The translations under genes and the position numbers were made by a program. 14,375 nt of DNA from Dinochytrium kinnereticum (Eukaryota; Chytridiomycota; Chytridiomycetes; Chytridiales; Chytridiaceae): contig JADGJT010000254.1 of the NCBI GenBank assembly GCA_027604005.1, positions 1-14,375 of the forward strand, in the 5' to 3' direction. Under the pieces are notes generated by a model. It did not search any database and was not told the origin of the DNA. It worked only from the letters and a program-made list of their open reading frames with translations. This document shows, one piece after another, positions 1 through 8,432 of the stretch. The number at the start of each line of letters is the position of its first letter. The first letter of the stretch is position 1.

Positions 1-27
1 AGGACTAGGGGCAGAGATATAAGAAGA

Positions 28-87
28 GAGCACGGGAGGCCGGGAGACTCTAGCTGTTGAGTCCCCGTCCCTCTAACTCCCGTGCTC
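28..87. repeat. nested inverted repeat / 60-nt stem-loop
   Basis: An outer perfect 11-bp inverted repeat, GAGCACGGGAG (28-38) with CTCCCGTGCTC (77-87), encloses a second stem. In the inner stem GGG(A)GACTC (42-50) pairs with GAGTCCCC (59-66) across the 8-nt loop TAGCTGTT. A run of five T follows at 91-95. The shape could be a structured RNA ending at a Pol III-like T run, or part of a foldback element. I recognise no RNA family in it, and the left edge of the window may cut its context. Confidence 0.55.
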
Positions 88-564
88 AGTCTTTTTACAA
101 GCACTCTGATTAAAAATATGATGCGAGAGGAGGACAACACCAAAATAACGCCCGTAAACACCTTTGCATTGAAAACAACTTGTGCCTGACTGAATAAATA
201 AAACAACTAATTTCGAGAAACGAAACTAATGACGCATCTGGATAGACGCGTAAAGAAGACATCAAAGACCGTGCTCGCCTGGGTCACCACGAGTTCTATT
301 CCTCTTTATCCGCTTCATGAAACCCACTGCAGTTAGATTGTGTGTCGAAGTCATGATACTCACCGCACATCTGGTGCAAGTGAAATGAAGCTAGAATATC
401 ACTTTACCTTATGTCGTTCCTTGTTTTTATTGTTTGTTCTTTTATTGGTGTACTGTTCTAAGGGGTTTCATTTTCTCGTTAAGAATGGCCTTTGAAAGCT
501 AACAGCTTCAATGCCATGTGAATATAGTTGAAGTGTCTTCTGGTTTGAAGACAGATGATGGGAG
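88..564. other. intergenic, nothing assigned
   Basis: This AT-leaning stretch has stops in all frames at short intervals. I see no tRNA, rRNA or snRNA signature and no conserved protein fragment. It leads into the TATA-like block at 565. Confidence 0.5.
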
Positions 565-604
565 TATAAAAGGGATGGTTAACCTGAACCTTTTATTCAA
601 TAAA
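565..604 (+). promoter_or_regulatory. TATA box plus AATAAA (promoter- or LTR-like block)
   Basis: TATAAAAG lies at 565-572 and AATAAA at 599-604. A CA/CT-rich leader follows and runs to an ATG at 656. The TATA box and leader resemble the 5' end of a strongly expressed fungal gene. TATA followed about 30 nt later by AATAAA is also the U3/R arrangement of an LTR retrotransposon. No second copy of the block and no retroelement protein is visible, so neither reading is proven. Confidence 0.4.
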
Positions 605-655
605 AGACATCAAACAACAACTTTTCTCAACCAAGCAACAACTACCATCAAGCAT

Positions 656-826
656 ATGGTAAAGGTGAAATCCCTCTACCCTCTCCGATGGCGCTTGCCC
701 GCCGTGATTTACATGGGCAATTATTATACCCAAGCCGTTGGTGCCGGTAGAGGAAAGGATCATCGGGTTTTGCAGTTGCACGCGCAAGGAGCTGCTTTGC
801 CCCGCCGGCCATCACACCCCACTTGA
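656..826 (+). CDS. doubtful short ORF downstream of the TATA block
   Basis: This 56-codon ORF begins at the first ATG after the TATA box (about 84 bp) and the CA-rich leader. The product is basic (it starts MVKVKSLYPLRW) and shows no domain, signal peptide or membrane segment that I recognise. Other frames stay open over the same GC-rich block, so openness alone is weak evidence. It could be the first exon of a lineage-specific gene, but I could not find a convincing splice path onward. Confidence 0.15.
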   Translation: MVKVKSLYPLRWRLPAVIYMGNYYTQAVGAGRGKDHRVLQLHAQGAALPRRPSHPT

Positions 827-1905
827 ACCACCGGGTTCGCATATAGCGTCGTTTGCGGCGGTGGGCCTCCGCAATCAGACATACACCCGGAAGGAGTTGG
901 GGTTGGGTGGCGACCGACGAGTCTGTTTTTCCCCTCACGTCGGAGAATTGAACGCGCTCATAAACGACGCTTTCGGTTTTCGGGTCGCGGAGAGGCTTCG
1001 GCAGCATGGGCGTATGCTTCACCAGCTACGGATTATCCATCATAAGCCCAGCCGCCCGTGAGGCAGCAACAGGCTGCATTCACGATCGCAGACTGGCGGG
1101 CGTTGCGGACCACGCCAGTGGTCACGTCGTTGGATGGCCCCATATGGTGGGCCATGGTGTGTCTTGTCTTTCACGCGCGGACGAGGCTAAACAATTAAGG
1201 CGCGGTCACATTGAGGCCAAAAGGCATGATGGAAAGTGACGCGAGTATTCGGTTTCTCTGCCTCGAACCAAAACCACAGTGGCCTTTATGCAGTACGTAA
1301 CATTCCCCATCAGCCTGCCAGGTTTGGATGGTGCGGCCACGATGCGTTCACCTTTGGCGAGTCACGCCGGGCGACTGGGCGTGCCTAATGTGGGTGCTCA
1401 CTTCAGGGACCGTGGCTACGGGTGCATGGATGCGGCAGCAGCTCCGCCTCCGGCTTAATTTCGTCGCCAGCGAGACCAGTTTTCGGAGGGGGAACGACAT
1501 ATAATCCGTATGAAGACTTGTCGTTGGACGGTTAATATTGTTGGGACTTTGGACCTCGGATGCTATCTATCCACCGGTACTCTGCACCATCCCGTTTACC
1601 ACTTTGGCCGTCTATCACCGCAATGCGCTAACGGCAGCGAGCTGGCTGGCGGGCCGGGAGTGAGACAGCGGTTGGTGCAGTCGCAGGCGTTTGAAGGGGT
1701 AGGAGTGTGTGTCTGCAGGGTAGGGTCTGGACTAACTGGACTCGATCGCCCTAAAGGAGACGCGATGGGGTCAGATCCCTCACTGGACCTACCGTTGTCT
1801 GTGGAGACGGCCAGAGTGCGGTTCCCAGACTTGCATTTGCTATCAAGGGTTGCACAGGTTGAGCTGGGCAAGAGTAGTATTCAGAATTGTCAGGTGAACA
1901 TGAAC
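827..1905. other. GC-richer orphan block without a supported gene
   Basis: The composition is visibly richer in G and C than the flanks, and several overlapping ORFs of 60-135 codons occur on both strands. The longest is at 1510-1917 on the plus strand. None of the translations contains a motif I recognise: no reverse transcriptase, integrase, transposase or metabolic signature. The block may be a decayed mobile element, an unrecognised intron-bearing gene, or untranslated sequence. I leave it unassigned. Confidence 0.4.
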
Positions 1906-1931
1906 ATGAACAACTGAGAAAGAAAAAAAAA

Positions 1932-3876
1932 ATGGTGGTGAAGAAACAGTCCCAAACCTCGGCTGCGGCTGCCATGCTTCTTGCTGGAGCGCACACCCCT
2001 CAGAAGGATGCTCGATCCAGAAAGGATAAAAGTTTGATATTGTGTAATGTATACCATCTGGCTAAAGCAGTTTCTATCAGAGCAAAAGAATTCTCCAAAG
2101 GGATCCCTGCGAAAGCCTTTGGCGGCGTCGGCATCTTTCAAGGTAGAGAAGAAGCAGACGGCTTCAAAGGAAGAAGCTTCTGTGGCTTCAAAAAAGGCGA
2201 AAAGGTTGGCAAAGAAAGCGATGGCTTTGAAGGCAGATGATGAGGATGAGATCATGGAAGAAGCTCAACCAGTTCAGACGACCTCTCTGGGAAGAAAAGC
2301 TGAAGATACCGGAAGTATTCGAAAAAGCAAAGAAATTCGCATCAACTTTGAGGATAGTTCGTCCGAAGGTATGTGATGAGTCTATTTTTTTCTTTCCGTC
2401 TGACATCCATTCAAGAGCCAGAAAGCTACGATTTCGGGTCCTTGAATATGACTGAGAAGTTAATGCAGGCGCTATCAGAGATGGGTGTTTCCAAAATGTC
2501 TCGTTTTCAGGCGAGATGCCTGCCAAGGCTGCTGAGTGGAGAGACATTACTTGGCGTTACTTCCAAAACGACAGAAGCTACGATTACATACCTCTTGCCA
2601 GCGATTCAGTTCTTGATCAAGCTTAAGTTTAAGGCGAGGAATGGCATAGGTGCTATCGTGGTCTCGCCCAATCGTGAAACGGCTTCGCAGATATACTCCG
2701 TGGCTCGAGAACTTCTCAAGCATACAGAGCTGTCCGTGGGTGTCATGATAGACGGCTCGGGGAAGCGGGCAGAGGTGGACAAGCTGGTGAAAGGCGTCAA
2801 TTTGGTCATTAGTACCCCTTCGAGTCTACTTGATCACTTGGAGTACACTAAAGGCTTTGAGTTCAAGCACACTGGTGTTTTTGTTGTGGACGAGGCCGAT
2901 AAGATATGCCAGTCTGGATTGGCAAAGGACGTTCGCAAGATTCGAAAGTTGTTGGTCAATGGTAGATATTCAGCATTTGTGTCATGTTTGCTGAAGTCAC
3001 TTTGCTTTTTTCTCTGAAGTTCGACAGACGATTTTCTTCACTTCCGCACTTTCGGAGAAGGCTCGATCGCTCGCTACGGCTCTTCCTCTTAATGGCAGCG
3101 TCACCATTGGAAACACAGAACGCGAAGCTCCCACCACTGAAAAAGTTAACGGACACAGCCATTTGGTATGCCCTAGTAACCTTCGATTCCTCGTCCTATT
3201 CACGTTCCTCTCCAAAAGCCTTCCCGACAAAAAGATTGTGGTCCTCTTCTCTTCAAGCGAGTCCGTTAAATTCCATGCGGATATGCTGAATAATATTGAT
3301 CTGCCCGTTGTTACGGTGCACGGGGAGCAGACCATGCAACGAAGGACGGAAGTGTACACTCAGTTTTCCAATGCTGATAAGGGGATTTTATTTTGCACGA
3401 ATATGACTGCGAGGGATTTTGATATGCCATCGGTGGATTGGTTGGTGCAATACGAGCCTCCAGATTCGGTTGATGTAGGCCAACTAATTGTTGCCTTGCT
3501 GTGTTCTGACAATTTTTTTTTTAAGGATTACTTCGCCCATGTCCGGAAAGTTTCGCAGTCTGGTCAGGCGCTCCTATTCCTTTTGCCCCATGAGCAAGAA
3601 TTTTTGAAGCGCCTTAAGAGCACCGGAATCTCTTCAATGGAGCTTACGGTTTCTGCGAGCAGGGCAGAAAAGTTACAGGCGCAAATTGAAAAATCGGTCG
3701 AGAAGAACTATTTGCTTTACAAGACCGCTTTAGACGGGTATCGTTCTTATGTTCAAGTTTACGCCTCAAGTTTATTGAAGAAGTATTTCGATATCGAGAA
3801 GCTCGATGTTCCACAGGTTGCCAAAGCTTTTGGCTTCATTACTGCTCCCCGAGTCAACTGGAAGACTTCCCAATAG
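1932..3876 (+). CDS. Has1/DDX18-type DEAD-box protein with degenerate catalytic motifs (putative pseudo-helicase)
   Basis: Model: exons 1932-2031, 2081-2368, 2422-2961, 3020-3474 and 3526-3876, giving 577 aa; introns are 49, 53, 58 and 51 nt. Residues 1-128 form a Lys/Ala/Ser-rich extension, then the two RecA-like lobes follow. Family marks retained are the Q motif (F134, Q159), LKFKARNG (197-204), VDEAD (285-289), LVCPSNLRFL (358-367) and the C-terminal KAFGF...PRVN segment. Motif I reads GVTSKTTEAT (174-183), so the P-loop Gly and Lys are gone. Ia is PNRETA, Ib is TPSS, III is SAL instead of SAT, and V reads CTNMTARDFD. VI reads YFAHVRKVSQ, without HRxGRxxR. Active Has1 is an ATP-dependent nucleolar helicase in ribosome biogenesis; ATPase activity here is very unlikely. 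The intact frame and regular introns argue against a dead pseudogene. The gene converges on the TPR gene at 3940. Confidence 0.85.
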
Positions 3877-3917
3877 AGATGATGTTCTGAAATTATAATT
3901 TCTTTGTATTTTCTTAA

Positions 3918-3923
3918 TTTATT
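3918..3923 (-). terminator. AATAAA polyadenylation signal of the TPR gene
   Basis: TTTATT on the plus strand reads AATAAA on the minus strand, 16 nt past the TPR gene stop at 3940. Only 63 bp separate the two convergent stop codons, so cleavage here would place the 3' UTR inside, or antisense to, the 3' UTR of the helicase-like gene. Confidence 0.5.
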
Positions 3924-3939
3924 GGGCATCTCTCGCATT

Positions 3940-5281
3940 CTATGTTTTCCGCTTCTTTGACTTGTGATGTTCGTCGTGCTTTGTTAATGACTTTCTCTTC
4001 TTATCAGAGAAGCTATCAGTTGAGTCACCCGAAGATTCGGAGGCGCCTGCAGAGGTCCTAGAAGCCCTTCTGGATGATGATCGGCTTGATCGGGTATCTT
4101 TGTCTCTAGCTTTCATGCTCGTATTATGATCGGGTGAAGATTCGACGTAATGCCTCCCCTTATCTTTAAGTTTCCGTTTTGAATGTCCATTCTTTGAGTT
4201 TGAATGATGACCCCTAGACGAATCTGACCCGCTGTCATTATTGTCACCATGTTTTCGTTTCCGTTTCTTTTTGGATCGATGTAAGGAATCTGTTCTCGAG
4301 CTATGATGCGTCGATAGAGATGACTGAGATGAAGACTTTGAGGGCGGTAAAGGTCCATATAATTCCGGTGATCTTGATAGTTGCACACCATCGTCCTTCA
4401 TTTTTTTTCCCTCAAGTGATGGTTTTAGAATCCACAGGTAAAAAGTAGAAGAAAGAAAATAACCCGCTTTCTACCTTTTTTCTCGCCTCCTCAATGGCTG
4501 CCAGTCGCTTTTCTTCATCGATTTCAGCTTTTTTTTTCGTGCATTTTTCGAGATAGGTTATTGCATTACTGTGTTCTGGGGATATTGTCAAGCAATACTT
4601 GAACTCGCTAATTGCATCATCAAATCGACGTTGATTGGCAAAGCTGCACAGGAGATGGGATGTGGGCAAAGACTTCGTCAATATGTTGATAAACACCAGA
4701 AATAACAAGAATGGCACGAGAAAGGATAAAACTAACGCTGCTCCGCGACCAACGTAGCCTTCGGCGCACATGGGATCAATCTCGATTGCGGTCGAGAATT
4801 TCTTGATGGCGGCCTCATTATCCTTTGCCATCATTTTTTGAACTCCTTCAGTCACGCTAGAAAGAGAAAACCCCAAATTACGGTAAAAATCAATAGGAAC
4901 CAAGGATAATGGTAACTCTTACAGTTTCATCGCCCATTGGCTATTCTGACGCTTTCGAAGAGATAAGTAATCTTCCACTGGTTGGGATAGGCTAGTTTGA
5001 AAAAGGAAAAACTACAGATGAGCCAACGTTAACGAAACATTGATATCTTGCCTCTGCAGTTCTGGTGATGGGTTGTAGTAGGTGTTGGTCTTAATTGGGA
5101 CTGCAGCCAAGAAGTTGTCAACGGCATAAGGATTCCGTAGAACATCCTGTCTGGGGAATGGCAGAGATCCTTCGAGATGCCTTGTCTTTGCACGAAGAAG
5201 AGCCTCAATAGCTGCTGTGCGGACGTTGGGGTATCGCTGAAAGAAGCCTTTCACTAAAGTTTGGTCATCGTTGCCATCCAT
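3940..5281 (-). CDS. TTC14-like tetratricopeptide protein with Lys/Ser/Arg-rich tail
   Basis: Minus-strand model: exons 5281-5034, 4991-4923, 4856-4737, 4643-4475 and 4410-3940, giving 358 aa. Residues 1-100 carry no domain I recognise. A YLSLRKRQNSQWAMKL lead-in comes before the two tetratricopeptide repeats (about 107-175), which contain AIKKFSTAIEIDP and the matching DDAISEFKYCLTISPEH. A charged helix (EEKRLAAIEEARKK) follows. Residues 203-358 are low-complexity Lys/Ser/Arg/Asp, like an SR-type nuclear tail. TTC14 has the same order of TPRs then a K/S/R-rich tail, but also an S1 RNA-binding domain that I do not see here. A nuclear RNA-linked role is inference. Intron 1 (GTTAAC donor, CTAG acceptor, 42 nt) is the least certain; the last acceptor is TTGAG. 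An upstream in-frame ATG at 5308 would add nine residues. Confidence 0.75.
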
Positions 5282-5323
5282 TTTCCAGGACTTGTTGCAC
5301 AACATCATTCGGACAATTTTAAG
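5282..5323. promoter_or_regulatory. 42-bp divergent intergenic interval (shared promoter region)
   Basis: The start codons of the TPR gene (minus, 5281) and the kinesin gene (plus, 5324) are separated by only 42 bp. No TATA box is visible in the interval. Each gene's 5' UTR and core promoter must therefore overlap the other's transcribed or coding sequence, which suggests one bidirectional promoter region with overlapping 5' ends. Confidence 0.6.
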
Positions 5324-8300
5324 ATGGTGGACTCAGCTGCCAGCAACATTACCGTTGTTGTTCGAGTGCGGCCACTGCTGCCCTTTGATCGCGTGGAAAG
5401 CATCGCCGAGAAGAATGAGAGTGACCCCAAGAAGTCTTTTAGAAGGATTGTTGCCGTTCTCGATGAGAGAGTTTTGGTGTTTGGTGTGCATTTTATGTGG
5501 AATGGTGGAGCTAGCGCTGACCTTAAACACCTTTGCAGACCCCTTGGACCAAGAGCAAGTCTCCACTCAAAGAATGTATCGCCATGGAGCTCGTAGGAAC
5601 AAGGAAGTAAGATACGCTTTCGACAAGGTTTTCGGCGAGCAGTCATCTCAGCAGCAAATATTTGAAGGAACCACCAAACCCCTAATTGATGATGTCCTTA
5701 ATGGATACAACACGACTCTGTTTGCGTATGGTGCTACAGGGTGCGGAAAGACTCATACAATCACAGGTTCTTTTATTTTAAACCTGATAATTATTGACTT
5801 CCAGTATTAAAGGCACGGAGGAGGATCCTGGTATCATTTTTAGAACCATGAGGGAGTTGTTCAGCAGGATTGAGTCGAATTCAGACGAGCGGATAACAGA
5901 TGTTTCCCTTTCCTATCTGGAAGTCTACAACGAGACCATTCGGGATTTGCTTGGCGGTGAGACTACGAACACCTCAGTAGCTCTGGATGTTCGGGAGGAT
6001 GATGCAAGAGTTATTGTGGCCGGTCTTTCAGAACATCGACCAAAGGACGTGGATGATGTAATGCAAATGCTGATAAAGGGAAACGAGAACCGAACGCGGG
6101 CACCTACTGAGGCAAATGCTGTTTCGTCGCGAAGTCACGCCATACTTCAGATTCACGTCAAACAAAAGCAACGTACATCTGCTATTGTGCAAAAGTTTAG
6201 CCTGGCAACGTTTAGTATTATTGATCTTGCCGGAAGCGAGGTGGAGACTTTGAGCGTTATGACACTGATCTTTTATAGAGGGCATCAGTTACGAAGAATA
6301 AGGGAGAGAGGCTATTAGAAGGTGCCAACATTAATCGGTTTGTGTGTCGTTTATTTCCATTGATTATAATTCGTAAAGGTCTCTGCTGGCGTTAGGGAAC
6401 TGTATAAATGCTCTGTGCGGAGATAAGCCAAATCATATACCCTATAGGTAAAGAGTCTAGCCCCAATTTTCTTTACTAAAGCCATTTTAGAGACTCGAAG
6501 CTGACCCGGCTCCTAAAATTCTCATTAAGTGGAAACTGCAAGGTTATTTGCCCCATATGTCGCACTATCTAAGCGGTCATTAGGTCGTAATGATCGCCAA
6601 TATCAGCCCAGCAATTATACACTATGAAGAGACCCACAATACTTTAAAATACGCCAATAGAGCAAAGAACATCAAAACAAAAGTTTACCGGAACTCTCTC
6701 TCTATCGATAACCACATATCTCAGTACCCGCGGATCATTGATGAGCTGCGATCTGAGATTGGTCAGTTAAAGGAAAAATTAGCGACACAGGAACCCGAAC
6801 CCACTGATTACGTATCGCCCGAAGCATCCTCCGAAGTCTTCAATGATGTACTCCGGAGAATCCGAAAGCATTACGAGAAAATTCAAGAGAAGGGCAGGGA
6901 GCAGGTTCACGCCGACCTTAATGTGCAGCAGAACGAAAGAAAACTGGCCTTTTTAAAGGCCCTCCTTTCATCTATGCCTGAATCCGATATAAGCGAGACC
7001 CTTAGGTCAACGGAAATATGGCAATTCTACTTGGACTACAAGGCAGGCGTGCTCGACGCTATGGACCATCTCCATGAGCTCAACGTTGCCTTGCGCCACA
7101 ACTCCGGTGAGGCTTCACTTGCCATCGAACGTCACCGTATGGGAATTGAAAGGCTAATAGCAACGGGACCAACCGCTCGACGTCTTACCCCGCAGATTCG
7201 TGAACGGCTTCATTTGGAGTCAACTATGCTTCAACTGTCAACAGAAAATGACCGACTTTGCTCGGTAGTAAAGCATCAGGATGACCACTTTGACGCAAAC
7301 TCACTGGTGACTGGCGAGATTGCAAAGTTTTACGGTCGTAATATTGTCGCTGTGTATGAGAACATATCAAGCGCCGCTAAGCGATCCGACCCTAACGAGA
7401 TTCAAAGGCAAACGGAGCTGCTCCAAATTTCGGCTCAGGTCCTTGCTCTGGTGGTTGGGAAAGCTTCTGAAGGGACACAGCCAACGGCATTATCTGGCAT
7501 GACAGAAGGCGCTGAAGATCCTGAGAGCGTCGATATCGTTTATGATACAGCTTCTGAGAGTGAATCTGAGATGGGAGATGTGGACGTGAGAGAATCTGAT
7601 TCGGTAGCCGGCGATGAAGATATGGAGGGTGCCTGGAAAGTCGCACTGAACTCCTTTTCAAAGGAGAGTGGTCCAAACAACGAAGAAAACGTTTTCATGG
7701 CCCAAATCACTGGCAGCGTGTCTGCATCGGATGAGAATGCAGTCACCAGCACAGTAAAACGGCGGCGCCTTGACCGAAAATTATTTGAGGAGGAGGACGA
7801 GATGGAGCAAGAGTTCAATACCCCCACGAAATCTCGGCTGAGGACTCGGAAGACATCCGTGGATCCCGAACGAACTCCGGTTGCAAAGCCGCGAACGCGA
7901 AGCATACAATCGATAAAGGCGAAACCACTTGCCGTAAACCTTCTCCTTGAAAACCAGGACGCAAAGGTAGATACGGAGAAGTCCGAGAAGGAAAGTCCCA
8001 AGAAAATGAAACGACGACACGCGAGGCAATCTCTGATCCCAAAAATGCGTTCAACACCACTTAGAGCCGAGCTTAGTGTACCATCCCGTGTTCCTCAAAC
8101 AGTTGGCGCGTTGAGGTTCGCGAATACTGAGACCTCAACCTTCACGTCTCAGCCCTCTGCAAATAGACTGAAAAGGCCATTGGACTCGCTTGCCCCCTCC
8201 CCGCTTCTCCTTCCAACAATTGCTGAAAAGACACGCCCAAGAAGGTCAACTCGAGCCGCCACTGCGGAGGTTCGGGCTGCGGCTGGGGCGGGTGGAGATG

Positions 8301-8422
8301 AGTCCGGGTGGGAGACATTAACTGATGGAGGAGTTTCGGATGCTGGCTCGCAGGGTGGGAGCGTTGCCTCAGGCGTGGAACCAGTGATGGGGACGAGAGT
8401 GCTGCGGAGTCATCGACGGTGA
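5324..8422 (+). CDS. kinesin-8 family motor (Kip3/KIF18-like)
   Basis: Model: exons 5324-5483, 5539-5766, 5813-6240, 6279-6337, 6379-6447, 6491-6542 and 6584-8422, giving 944 aa; introns are 55, 46, 38, 41, 43 and 41 nt. The N-terminal motor (about 8-365) has VVRVRPLLP, the P-loop GATGCGKT (118-125), switch I NAVSSRSH, switch II DLAGSE (267-272) and the neck-proximal NTLKYANRAKNIKTKV. HTITG followed by DPGIIF and the RNxxSIDNHISQY segment after the motor are typical of kinesin-8, the plus-end-directed motors that regulate microtubule length in spindle and cytoplasm. A predicted helical stalk follows, then an acidic stretch near residues 655-680 and basic, Arg/Lys/Ser/Pro-rich C-terminal sequence (KRRRLDRK, KKMKRRH) that could bind microtubules or act as a nuclear signal. 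All catalytic motifs are intact. The 38-nt intron at 6241-6278 has a weak donor (GTGGAG), but its removal restores conserved sequence exactly. Confidence 0.93.
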
Positions 8423-8432
8423 TACAGACTTA

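Noticed and set aside
750..757. GAGGAAAG, resembling the conserved region I of RNase P RNA
   Set aside because: The following bases do not match the expected GTCC continuation, and no partner conserved region (ACAGAA-type) is found downstream.
829..845. GGTTCGCAT, resembling a tRNA T-loop
   Set aside because: No pairing T-stem, anticodon stem or A-box was found at tRNA spacing. A similar string on the minus strand near 1260 also lacks a paired stem.
648..1022. 124-codon minus-strand ORF in the GC-richer block
   Set aside because: No recognisable domain. It overlaps equally long open frames on the other strand, as expected by chance in GC-rich sequence, and has no promoter or splice support.
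1510..1917. 135-codon plus-strand ORF just upstream of the Has1-like gene
   Set aside because: No family resemblance. An antisense ORF of similar length covers the same block, and it overlaps the likely leader of the next gene.
2984..3289. 101-codon ORF inside the helicase-like gene
   Set aside because: It is a shifted-frame shadow. Family alignment and splice phase support the other frame (SALSEKARSL and so on).
1932..3876. Calling the Has1-like gene a plain pseudogene
   Set aside because: There are no stops or frameshifts across 1734 coding bases, all four introns have usable sites in phase, and non-catalytic family residues are retained. Decay is less likely than a repurposed protein.
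7540..8060. Minus-strand ORFs of 81-153 codons antisense to kinesin exon 7
   Set aside because: Composition-driven shadows of a Ser/Arg/Glu-rich coding region, with no domain and no splice signals.
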